From contig JAHFND010000002.1 in NCBI GenBank assembly GCA_023267475.1, positions 4,327 through 34,021 of the forward strand: a DNA stretch of 29,695 bases, written 5' to 3'. Of the stretch, positions 6,790-12,529 are shown piece after piece. Source of the stretch: a bacterium. Lineage in GTDB: Bacteria > Patescibacteriota > Minisyncoccia > Phycocordibacterales > UBA5272. A model generated the notes under the pieces. It was given only the letters and a program-made list of their open reading frames with translations. It did not search any database and had not been told where the DNA came from. Position 1 is the first letter of the stretch. Each line of letters opens with the position of its first letter. Position numbers and translations under genes: made by a program.

Positions 6790-7839
6790 TTATTCCTCGT
6801 CTAATACTGGTTTATCTATTAAAACACTCTCTATTCCTACTTCTTCCCCTGTTATACGCATAACGTCTTTATCTACCTTCTTTAGCTCCTTATAAGCTGT
6901 ATTGTAATGATTCACTGTAGTACCTAAAGTCGTGCCCAGCTTCCTCATATAGTCCTCATAAGCCATTAAATGCTTTCCTAGGTCTTCTACTCGCTTTTGT
7001 ATACCTTTAGCACTCTCTTCTATTTTAAAGGCCTTAAATCCATAAAGTACGGACTGAAGATATGCATAGAAAGTCGTAGGAGAAACTATAATCACTTTTT
7101 TATCTTTATATGCGTAATCAATAAGACTTCTAGTGTTTACTTTTACTGCGCCGATCTCATTTATAAGTAGGTCATAGTAAATTCCTTCTGCTGGAATAAA
7201 CATAAAAGCAAAAGGAAGTGTGCCTTCATTTTCGCGAATATATTTACTAGTCTCATCAATTCTATTTTTTAAATCATTACGAAAATCTTTTTCTAATTCG
7301 CTACGTCTTACGTCATCTTTCTCATTTACTATTCTTGTGTAATTATCTAATGAAAACTTTGCGTCAACTGGGATGATCCCTTCCTTTGTTTGAATAATAG
7401 CGTCCACAGTCTCGCCATTCTTAAACTGGTATTGAGTTTTGTATGCTCCAGGAGGCAAAATATTAGCCAAGATAAGCTCAAGTGATGCTTCGCCAAGGTT
7501 CCCTCTTTGTTTCTGATGTTTTAATACCTTTTCTAGATTCTGAAGTTGTTCTGTTATAGAAAAAACTTGTTTGTTAGATTCTTTTACTTCTGTAAGTTCA
7601 CGTGTAATATCTGTAATTAATTTTTTAGCTTCACTATCTTGATGTCGAAGTACTTGATGAAGATCTGTTTGTGAAGTACGGAGTCTCTCGTCCATTGTGC
7701 GAGTCAAGCGTTCTAGTTGATCTTGAAGAATGAGAAATGACTGGTCTTCTTGCTCTATTTTTTTCGGTCTTTTAAGAATAATAATTAAAAGTAAGAAGAT
7801 AATTACTACACCTAAAATAAGGACTGTTGGATCTGACAT
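6790..7839 (-). CDS. rmuC: DNA recombination protein RmuC
   Basis: A 349-residue protein with an N-terminal membrane anchor (about residues 5-23, LILGVVIIFLLLIIILK) and a coiled-coil of about 90 residues. The RmuC nuclease-like core follows, with QRGNLGEASLELILANILP, DAIIQTKEGIIPVDAKF and FMFIPAEGIYYDLL. The PVDAKF strand is the restriction-endonuclease-fold signature. RmuC limits inversions at short inverted repeats, which is notable given how many inverted repeats this window holds. A TATACT box ends 8 bases before the ATG, consistent with a leaderless mRNA. It is divergent from yqeY, the two starts being 44 bases apart. Confidence 0.93.
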   Translation of the reverse strand: MSDPTVLILGVVIIFLLLIIILKRPKKIEQEDQSFLILQDQLERLTRTMDERLRTSQTDLHQVLRHQDSEAKKLITDITRELTEVKESNKQVFSITEQLQNLEKVLKHQKQRGNLGEASLELILANILPPGAYKTQYQFKNGETVDAIIQTKEGIIPVDAKFSLDNYTRIVNEKDDVRRSELEKDFRNDLKNRIDETSKYIRENEGTLPFAFMFIPAEGIYYDLLINEIGAVKVNTRSLIDYAYKDKKVIIVSPTTFYAYLQSVLYGFKAFKIEESAKGIQKRVEDLGKHLMAYEDYMRKLGTTLGTTVNHYNTAYKELKKVDKDVMRITGEEVGIESVLIDKPVLDEE

Positions 7840-7883
7840 ATGGTATCAGTATACATTATTGATTGTGGTATACTTGTACCATT

Positions 7884-8330
7884 ATGCAAGAAACAATCAA
7901 ATCAGCTATTAAACCAGCAATGTTAGCAAAAGATCATGTGAGATTAGGTACACTTCGCATGCTAGTTGCAGCATTTACAAATGAATTAGTTACTCAAGGT
8001 CATCCCCCAACAGATCCACTATCTGACGAAGATTGTATTAAAGTTATAAAGCGTCTCGCAAAACAGCGAAAGGATTCTATTGACCAATTCGTAGCCGGTG
8101 GACGTCCAGAACTTGCTGAAGACGAGAAAGCAGAACTTGCAATTATAGAAGAATTCTTACCTGCACAAATGTCTGAAGCTGAGATTGAAGAAAAAGTAAA
8201 AGCAAAACTTGCAGAATCTCCAGTCGATGCAAGTATGAAAGGAAAGTTTGTGGGAATGATGATGAAAGAGCTTGGAGGGAACGCTGATGGAACACTAGTA
8301 AAGCAAGTAATAGACAGATTGGTAATATAA
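7884..8330 (+). CDS. yqeY: GatB/YqeY-domain protein
   Basis: A 148-residue protein whose whole length matches the YqeY family: SAIKPAMLAKDHVRLGTLRML at the N terminus, then IKRLAKQRKDSIDQF, EFLPAQMSEAEIEE and KFVGMMMKELGG. YqeY resembles the tail domain of the GatB subunit of Glu/Asp-tRNA amidotransferase and is thought to contact tRNA; its exact role is not settled. An upstream ATG at 7863 is in frame. The ATG at 7884 is preferred because an extended -10 box TGnTATACT (TATACT at 7869-7874) would otherwise lie inside the gene, and because the family starts here. The predicted leader is only about 3 bases. Confidence 0.92.
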   Translation: MQETIKSAIKPAMLAKDHVRLGTLRMLVAAFTNELVTQGHPPTDPLSDEDCIKVIKRLAKQRKDSIDQFVAGGRPELAEDEKAELAIIEEFLPAQMSEAEIEEKVKAKLAESPVDASMKGKFVGMMMKELGGNADGTLVKQVIDRLVI

Positions 8331-8398
8331 TACTTGACTATTATCTAAAATAATTTCAAAATATGAATGGACCTGGACAACAACCGAAAGGAGAACCT

Positions 8399-8722
8399 AT
8401 GAAGCCATTGCAAGATAGGTTACCTGGCGAGGATATCATGACTTACATGGCCAGAAAGAAAAAGGAGTTTGATGCTCTACCTATAGAAGAAAGAATGAGG
8501 ATTGAAGCTGAAAGAAAAGAAAGTGAACGAGTGGCAAGCCGTTTTGAAAGCGGGAGAACTTCTCAGCCTGAAAGAAAAATGGTCTCAGAAGTTCATATTC
8601 CAAGAAAGCCACCGATTCCAGATCCTCGCGTAGGAAGAGATGATGCTCCTGAATTGATACCAGTGGTAGATTCCGAAGGAAAGCCAACTGGTCAATTCAT
8701 GGTTAAGAAGGAAGAAGATTAG
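8399..8722 (+). CDS. Orphan cassette protein, charged and probably disordered
   Basis: Family not recognised. From the ATG at 8399 the product has 107 residues. A highly charged helical stretch (YMARKKKEFDALP, then many Glu/Arg/Lys) is followed by a Pro/Arg-rich middle (PRKPPIPDPRVGRDD) and an acidic end. There is no signal peptide or membrane segment. An in-frame ATG at 8363 would add 12 residues. The inner start is preferred because AAAGGAGAA lies 6 bases before it, and a TTGACT -35 box at 8334-8339 puts the transcript start at or beyond 8363. A 9-bp terminator follows directly. It shares the self-contained, Shine-Dalgarno-led layout of the other orphan genes, here on the plus strand. Confidence 0.7.
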   Translation: MKPLQDRLPGEDIMTYMARKKKEFDALPIEERMRIEAERKESERVASRFESGRTSQPERKMVSEVHIPRKPPIPDPRVGRDDAPELIPVVDSEGKPTGQFMVKKEED

Positions 8723-8762
8723 GAATCGTCGAATGTCTAAATTTAGCCGACGATTCTTTTTT
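8723..8762 (+). terminator. Rho-independent terminator of the orphan gene at 8399-8722
   Basis: GAATCGTCG (8723-8731) pairs with CGACGATTC (8748-8756), and six T residues follow. The stem begins directly after the stop codon. Confidence 0.85.
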
Positions 8763-8766
8763 CTCT

Positions 8767-9474
8767 CTAATTACAAAGTATGGGCACCATTATTCGTATC
8801 GGTTGTGCTCCTGTATAATTTGTAGCTGACTGGAATACCATCGTACAAGGAACTTTGTTTGGAAGTACAGAGTTTATTTTTACTGTAAATCTGACCCATC
8901 CTGGAGTAGCCCAATTTGTAGTAGCTTCAGCAATAGCTATGCCTACTACATTTCCTGTTTGATCAGCGATTATAATTGGGAATTTACCACTATTAAACAT
9001 GGTATCCCTTGCTTCTCCTGTAAAAGTTAATCCCGTGTATACGTGCCCTCCTTGATATATAGAAAGATTTCTTAAATATAAAGAAGTAGAAGTATATTGC
9101 GAAGTAATACCATTAAAACCCTGGTCATAAATATTTGAAGTATTTACTGTAGTACGAATCTGAGTTCCATTTGTTGAGTAAGTTATGAAATCTGTTTGGT
9201 TCGCATTATAGTAGTTATACGCATTATCGTAAGCGTTATAAGCAGGACCTGATCTATATACATTATCATTTGCAGTAGGAGCACGCGCTTTTGTACCTAG
9301 TAACCCCCATGAACCTGGTGCCGGTAACCAATCCCCAGATTGAGATAAAGATAGAATATTTTTAAATTTAAAGGTTGGGAAAAACATCCCTACTAACCAA
9401 AGTAACACCCACATTATAAAAAGAGCTATCGCCATCTTAAAAAGAAATTTTAAAAGTGTCTGTATTGTTTCCAT
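8767..9474 (-). CDS. Membrane-anchored protein with a C-terminal Gmad2-like domain
   Basis: A 235-residue protein with one N-terminal transmembrane helix (about residues 8-33). A Tyr/Asn-rich low-complexity linker follows (about 65-115, with repeated AYDNAYNYYNAN-type residues), then a beta-rich C-terminal domain. Residues about 145-235 (GLTFTGEARDTMFNSGKFPI, then ATTNWATPGWVRF) resemble the Gmad2 immunoglobulin-like domain of spore-germination and other extracellular proteins, where GEARgtwF and dW-T are the conserved marks. That match is from memory of the family and was not searched. The likely place is the outer face of the membrane. It starts 1 base after the nuclease gene ends, forming the last gene of a three-gene operon. 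Confidence 0.75.
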   Translation of the reverse strand: METIQTLLKFLFKMAIALFIMWVLLWLVGMFFPTFKFKNILSLSQSGDWLPAPGSWGLLGTKARAPTANDNVYRSGPAYNAYDNAYNYYNANQTDFITYSTNGTQIRTTVNTSNIYDQGFNGITSQYTSTSLYLRNLSIYQGGHVYTGLTFTGEARDTMFNSGKFPIIIADQTGNVVGIAIAEATTNWATPGWVRFTVKINSVLPNKVPCTMVFQSATNYTGAQPIRIMVPILCN

Positions 9475-9475
9475 T

Positions 9476-10057
9476 TTATTGATTTAATATTTTACTTCCA
9501 GCGCAAGTATTTGATGACCAGAGACCTCTTTGTGAAGTGCGAGCTAGAGTTTGTAGCTCTCTAAATTCTTTTTGATATTTATAAGGTGTTAAATATGTGT
9601 ATTCATAAGCAAATCCTTCTGCTACCATCTTACGATTAAGCATTTGACCGTCTTCTAGATATACATAAGCTAGTAATCTTCCATAAACATCTCTAACACT
9701 TTGACTTTCATCGTATTCTAATCTTACCAGCTTTCCCTCAGTTAAATCTTTCATACGAGCACTAGCTTCTTTTCCAAAACACTGAACTGGAGTACGTGGG
9801 TCTACTGTCTCTGGAGTATTTATACCTATCAATCTAACTTTTTCATCAGTTCCATTTATATTTATATGTAATGTATCTCCGTCTACGACTTTTGTAACTT
9901 CATAGTAAGTACCTATTGTATTTTTTGTCTTAGTCGGTATACCTACATCTATAATTCTTGAAGACTGAAGATCGTAAACTCCTGCGATTATGAGTATGAC
10001 AATAGCTGATATTCCTAATAAACCAGCTTTTTTAAAAAAATCAGAAATGGCTTCCAT
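9476..10057 (-). CDS. Membrane-anchored staphylococcal-type nuclease (thermonuclease)
   Basis: A 193-residue protein with an N-terminal membrane helix (about residues 13-30) and a complete SNase domain (about 50-185). The catalytic and metal-binding marks are visible: KVVDGDT, VRLIGINTPE (Arg and Glu of the active site), the GKEAS helix and DVYGRLLAYV (second catalytic Arg), ending in RTSQRGLW. It should cut single- and double-stranded nucleic acids outside the cell or at the surface with Ca2+. In an organism likely to depend on imported nucleotides this may serve DNA scavenging or uptake (inference). It sits between a membrane protein gene and a Gmad2-like surface protein gene with gaps of 9 and 1 bases. 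Confidence 0.93.
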   Translation of the reverse strand: MEAISDFFKKAGLLGISAIVILIIAGVYDLQSSRIIDVGIPTKTKNTIGTYYEVTKVVDGDTLHININGTDEKVRLIGINTPETVDPRTPVQCFGKEASARMKDLTEGKLVRLEYDESQSVRDVYGRLLAYVYLEDGQMLNRKMVAEGFAYEYTYLTPYKYQKEFRELQTLARTSQRGLWSSNTCAGSKILNQ

Positions 10058-10066
10058 AAAAAAAGT

Positions 10067-10606
10067 TTAACACACGTTTGGTGCTGTGACCTTCTGCGCG
10101 AGTGAGTACGTGGCAAAGCATAAAAATATAAGTCCGATATATCCGATTTCTTCACCTTGATAAGGAAGTATATTGAGCATAGTAGAGAACCCGAAGAAAC
10201 TAAGCATCACACTTAATAATGCTGTTCCACAAGCTGCACATCCAATACCTAAAAATGCAAAAAATAAACCGATTCCACTGTATAATCCACTCTTTAGTAT
10301 AACTTCTCCACGTAATTTAATATATGTATACGCAAGTGAAATATTTATTCCGCCAAGTAATGATCCTAAAGTGGCGAGTATTAAAGTGGAGGAAGTAAAA
10401 TTATTTTCTATATCAAATAATGTACTTAAAGAAAGCAACAATCTTTTAGATATAGGGAGAGCTTTAAAGTTCAATACCTCATTTGAAGCTAGACCATTTT
10501 TAAGGATTAATAGTAGAAGTAAAAATATAACAGTAGATAGAATGATTACTGTGCGACTATCTTTACGTGTAAATATTAAAGATAGGCTAGAGACAAGAAA
10601 TTTCAT
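10067..10606 (-). CDS. Multi-pass membrane protein, unknown function
   Basis: Not recognised. A 179-residue protein with about four or five hydrophobic segments: near residues 20-38, 72-92, 105-125 and 120-142, with the last near 155-172. A striking small-residue and cysteine motif, GIGCAACGTALLSVMLSFFG, lies in the fourth segment; a CxxC-like pair inside a membrane helix can bind metal or be redox active, but no function can be claimed. It is the first gene of the operon with the nuclease and the Gmad2-like protein. A TATACT box ends 9 bases before the ATG, giving a nearly leaderless start. A partner role in nuclease-linked DNA uptake is possible from context only. Confidence 0.75.
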   Translation of the reverse strand: MKFLVSSLSLIFTRKDSRTVIILSTVIFLLLLLILKNGLASNEVLNFKALPISKRLLLSLSTLFDIENNFTSSTLILATLGSLLGGINISLAYTYIKLRGEVILKSGLYSGIGLFFAFLGIGCAACGTALLSVMLSFFGFSTMLNILPYQGEEIGYIGLIFLCFATYSLAQKVTAPNVC

Positions 10607-10629
10607 ATATAAAAGAGTATAACAAATAT

Positions 10630-10655
10630 AAAGAGCGATCTTGCGATTGCTCTTT
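10630..10655. terminator. Bidirectional terminator
   Basis: AAAGAGC / GCTCTTT arms extended by GATC/GATT to an 11-bp stem with one G-U and a TTGC loop. T-rich sequence follows on both strands. It lies between the nuclease operon promoter and the end of the gene at 10661-10951. Confidence 0.7.
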
Positions 10656-10660
10656 ATATT

Positions 10661-10951
10661 TTATTTTATTTCATCACCAACTCTTTTTTTCGCTAGATAA
10701 TCTTCGAGTTGTACTATTTCTGTCTCCACCGCTTCTTCCCACTCCTGCTTTGTACCTCTAGCTGCACGAAGCTTTGCTTTGAAGTTTATATAAAGTGGGT
10801 AGATAAGTTCTGGATCATTAGAAATAAGTTTTACGAAAACCTCTTGCTGATCTTTTGTAAGATATGATAGGCCTGTTTCAAAAGCCCGAACTTCTTCAGA
10901 CGAAAGTTCTGATGAATCAAGTATTTTCTTAAGATTTAAAATAATAGCCAT
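10661..10951 (-). CDS. Small helical protein, unknown function (96 aa)
   Basis: Not recognised. The 96-residue soluble product is predicted all-helical, with an ELSSEEVRAFETGLSYL helix, a TKDQQEVFVKLISNDPELI helix and a Lys/Arg/Glu-rich C-terminal helix (AARGTKQEWEEAVETEIVQ). Base composition is like the neighbouring native genes. No Shine-Dalgarno is seen before the ATG. A TTGACA with a GAGAGT box 17 bases further on (minus strand, around 11030) is a possible promoter and would give a leader of roughly 60 bases. The compact helical layout recalls small nucleic-acid or adaptor proteins, but nothing specific supports that. Confidence 0.65.
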   Translation of the reverse strand: MAIILNLKKILDSSELSSEEVRAFETGLSYLTKDQQEVFVKLISNDPELIYPLYINFKAKLRAARGTKQEWEEAVETEIVQLEDYLAKKRVGDEIK

Positions 10952-11049
10952 GGATTAGTGTTTTTCTCAATAAAATCAATAGAATTTATAGAGAAATCAT
11001 ATCGTTACTCTCTCATGAAGAGAGCTTTTTGTCAATGTTATGTTGCTGT

Positions 11050-11277
11050 TTAGTATTCCTCATTATTAGCAGCTTCTTTCTTCTCAAAATGTTCATCATT
11101 TGCAGCTGCGATGGATGCGAATGATGTAAGTCTTGCGAGTTCCCCTGTCACTGGATCCATAGTACTGCTACGTTCTTGTGCGAAATCTAGCTTTTGTTTT
11201 AATTCAGATGAAAGTGGGGTCTTTGGCGGGACTTCAAGATTTTCTGTGGGAATATGTTCTGGTGAGAATCCTTTCAT
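11050..11277 (-). CDS. Small acidic protein, unknown function (75 aa)
   Basis: Not recognised. The 75-residue product has a Pro-rich N-terminal half (residues 4-22) and an Ala/Glu-rich helical C-terminal half (ASIAAANDEHFEKKEAANNEE). It looks largely disordered and has no membrane segment. Codon and base use match native genes. A TATAAA box lies 8 bases before the ATG, and a TATACT box lies further upstream, so a leaderless start is possible. The gene is bounded by a small inverted repeat (CTCTC ... AGAG, about 11016-11033) downstream. Expression is plausible but unproven, because short frames of this kind can be accidental. Confidence 0.5.
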   Translation of the reverse strand: MKGFSPEHIPTENLEVPPKTPLSSELKQKLDFAQERSSTMDPVTGELARLTSFASIAAANDEHFEKKEAANNEEY

Positions 11278-11356
11278 AAGATATTTTTATAAAACTAAAC
11301 TAGTAATGTATACGAGTATACCCCCCTATTTAACTCTCGCGCAAGCAATCTTTTTG

Positions 11357-11365
11357 TGGTAGAAT
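11357..11365 (+). promoter_or_regulatory. Extended -10 promoter of the tRNA-Gln region
   Basis: TGGTAGAAT is an extended -10 box (TG at 11357-11358, TAGAAT at 11360-11365) without a good -35. The predicted start, about 11370-11372, coincides with the 5' arm of the closing stem of the structured element at 11367-11496. Confidence 0.6.
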
Positions 11366-11366
11366 A

Positions 11367-11496
11367 TTTGCCACGTAGAACAATATTTTACGTTGAATAA
11401 TTGGGGATACGTCCTATGGTAGGACATCAGCGTCGAGCCTGCGAGACTGCAATATAGAGGTCCTGACTCAGGACAATAAATATAGAGCGTGGCAAA
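11367..11496 (+). ncRNA. tRNA-Gln-like structured transcript (relic tRNA or novel RNA)
   Basis: A 130-base element closed by a perfect 9-bp stem, TTTGCCACG (11367-11375) with CGTGGCAAA (11488-11496). It holds a D-arm-like hairpin GTCCTA-TGG-TAGGAC (11411-11425), a weak anticodon-arm-like stem after ATCAG (11427-11450), and a perfect T-arm-like hairpin GTCCTG-ACT-CAGGAC (11460-11474). Bases 11401-11430 closely match the first 30 bases of the true tRNA-Gln downstream, with a few changes that restore pairing. It is not a working tRNA: there is no matching acceptor, and the anticodon loop is wrong. Its 5' end coincides with a predicted transcription start. It may be a decayed tRNA-Gln duplicate, a tRNA-derived regulatory RNA, or a leader of the tRNA-Gln transcript. 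Confidence 0.5.
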
Positions 11497-11512
11497 AATA
11501 TAAAAAATAAAT

Positions 11513-11583
11513 TGGGGTATCGTCTAATGGTAGGACATCAGGTTTTGGTCCTGAGTATCGAGGTTCGAGTCCTTGTACCCCAG
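11513..11583 (+). tRNA. tRNA-Gln (anticodon TTG)
   Basis: A complete 71-base cloverleaf: acceptor TGGGGTA / TACCCCA with a U-A first pair typical of tRNA-Gln, D arm with ATGGTAGGAC, and anticodon stem TCAGG / CCTGA around TTTTGGT (TTG at positions 34-36, reading CAA and CAG). The variable loop has 4 bases and the T loop is TTCGAGT. The discriminator is G and no CCA is encoded, so a CCA-adding enzyme is needed. The last bases (11575-11583) also form the 5' arm of a long hairpin with downstream sequence, so processing of the 3' end may be unusual. Confidence 0.95.
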
Positions 11584-11620
11584 CTCAAAGAAAAAAGCGA
11601 AGCTATTTTCGCTGGGGTAC
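11575..11620 (+). other. Trailer hairpin that includes the tRNA-Gln 3' end
   Basis: GTACCCCAGC (11575-11584), whose first nine bases are the tRNA 3' acceptor strand and discriminator, pairs perfectly with GCTGGGGTAC (11611-11620). The interior extends the stem (AGC-GAA-GCT with AAAA/TTTT flanks). In the precursor this hairpin would compete with the tRNA's own acceptor stem. A 9-bp hairpin GCACGACAA / TTGTCGTGC with a CTGC loop follows directly. Confidence 0.7.
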
Positions 11621-11656
11621 AGCACGACAACTGCTTGTCGTGCGTAAGGACTCGAA

Positions 11657-11742
11657 AGTCCGGAGTATGTTTTGCTAGCAAGCAAAACGACGAGGAGCGG
11701 ACTGCGAGAAATTTTTGTGGCGACAAAAATTTACTTGTAGTC
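11657..11742 (+). repeat. tRNA-linked hairpin element, copy A
   Basis: An ordered module: outer stem AGTCCG (11657-11662) with CGGACT (11698-11703); hairpin 1 GTTTTGC-TAGCAA-GCAAAAC (11669-11688); a 17-base linker at 11691-11707; hairpin 2 AAATTTTTG-TGGCGA-CAAAAATTT (11709-11732); and TTGTAG (11735-11740). Every part recurs in the same order after tRNA-Ala (29103-29190). There hairpin 1 keeps the TAGCAA loop but has a different paired stem, and 15 of 17 linker bases match. Confidence 0.75.
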
Positions 11743-11754
11743 GAGATTCCTTGT

Positions 11755-11821
11755 AAGGACTCGAATACGGGGTCGCGAAACTACTTCGAACGTAGCGAGG
11801 TAGTTTTGTGACCGAGTCCTT
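11755..11821 (+). other. Long stem-loop containing copies of the tRNA-Gln T-arm
   Basis: AAGGACTC (11755-11762) pairs with GAGTCCTT (11814-11821). Inside, GGTCGCGAAACTAC pairs with GTAGTTTTGTGACC over 14 positions, including two G-U pairs, which points to RNA rather than DNA structure. CGAGTCCTTGT at 11813-11823 is an exact copy of tRNA-Gln bases 11566-11576. A 13-base direct repeat GTAAGGACTCGAA occurs at 11644-11656 and 11753-11765 and contains the reverse complement of the same T-arm strand. Alternative pairing with the tRNA is therefore possible. Confidence 0.65.
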
Positions 11822-11844
11822 GTCTAAGATCTTTATAAAAAATA

Positions 11845-11863
11845 CTGGGGCGAAATGCCCCAG
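11845..11863 (-). terminator. Terminator of the orphan gene at 11873-12403
   Basis: CTGGGGC / GCCCCAG with a 5-base loop, followed on the minus strand by TATTTTTTAT. Confidence 0.85.
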
Positions 11864-11872
11864 CGGTAGTAC

Positions 11873-12403
11873 TCACGTCATTGGCCAATCGTCCTCGTCT
11901 TCATCCGAATCCCCATAATTCCCTGGAATTGGTGGGTTGTCATAATTCGGCGAATCTTCTGGTATATATGGTGGCTCGGGTAGTGCCGGCATTCCATTTT
12001 TTGGATCGGGAAGCGTGTATGTCATACTTCCACCTCCACGCTTGAATGCAGCCTCCAAGAAACAACATCCCCCAGAAGTTGCAAGCCACCGAATAATGGA
12101 AGCAGCTACTAACGTTGCAACTTCCCACTCCCGTTTGGTTTTCGGTACTGCGTATGCTCGTGGATCATCATGATCAGCTGCAAGATTTAAAAACAGCTGA
12201 TTATTTGCACCGGTATTACATAATGCCCACTGAATAGCAAACCCAAGCTCAAGCATGCTGGTATTTTCTTGCGGGTGAAAGTCCTTAAGTACCCGCTCAA
12301 ATAGAAGCCCTCGATGCTCTATAGGTACAAGCTCGAGAATTCTCTCCAGTTTAATTTCTAATTGTGCTATCGTGCTGAATTCACTTTTCGTAAGCGTATC
12401 CAT
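11873..12403 (-). CDS. Orphan cassette protein with acidic Pro-rich tail (176 aa)
   Basis: Family not recognised. From the ATG at 12403 the product has 176 residues. An N-terminal helical region (LEIKLERILELVPIEHRGLLF) precedes a helical core with Trp and paired Cys (IIRWLATSGGCCFLEAAFKRGG). The C-terminal tail of about 45 residues is rich in Pro, Asp, Asn and Glu, ending DEDEDDWPMT. There is no signal peptide. The frame can be extended to a TTG at 12424, but the ATG at 12403 has AGGAG 8 bases upstream. It is GC-rich relative to native genes and has its own promoter (12432-12460) and terminator. The acidic tail could mediate protein contact or mimic nucleic acid (inference only). Confidence 0.72.
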   Translation of the reverse strand: MDTLTKSEFSTIAQLEIKLERILELVPIEHRGLLFERVLKDFHPQENTSMLELGFAIQWALCNTGANNQLFLNLAADHDDPRAYAVPKTKREWEVATLVAASIIRWLATSGGCCFLEAAFKRGGGSMTYTLPDPKNGMPALPEPPYIPEDSPNYDNPPIPGNYGDSDEDEDDWPMT

Positions 12404-12431
12404 GGCTAGCTCTCCTAAGAACAATATTACA

Positions 12432-12460
12432 ACTCTACACTTTTTTATAAATTATTCCAA
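12432..12460 (-). promoter_or_regulatory. Cassette promoter
   Basis: On the minus strand, TTGGAA (12455-12460) and TAGAGT (12432-12437) are 17 bases apart. The same TAGAGT box, with the same spacing, occurs in the promoter at 17109-17137. Confidence 0.6.
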
Positions 12461-12529
12461 CTTTACACCAGGCTATGGAGTCTGTGGGTTTTTGTATTAG
12501 ATTTATTTTATAACTGATATTATATAGAT

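Noticed and set aside
9476..10057. Toxin or effector role for the secreted nuclease with an immunity gene
   Set aside because: No polymorphic-toxin leader or candidate immunity protein is adjacent; the neighbours look like envelope proteins.
10173..10622. 149-codon plus-strand frame antisense to a membrane protein gene
   Set aside because: The opposite strand encodes a protein with regular membrane helices and a leaderless promoter. The plus frame looks like its shadow and lacks start signals.
11401..11474. A second functional tRNA gene
   Set aside because: D-arm-like and T-arm-like hairpins exist, but there is no matching acceptor stem and no proper seven-base anticodon loop.
11512..11811. 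Frames on both strands over tRNA-Gln and its trailer
   Set aside because: They translate a tRNA gene and RNA hairpins. Peptides such as WGTRTRT from tRNA complements are a well-known false-gene source.
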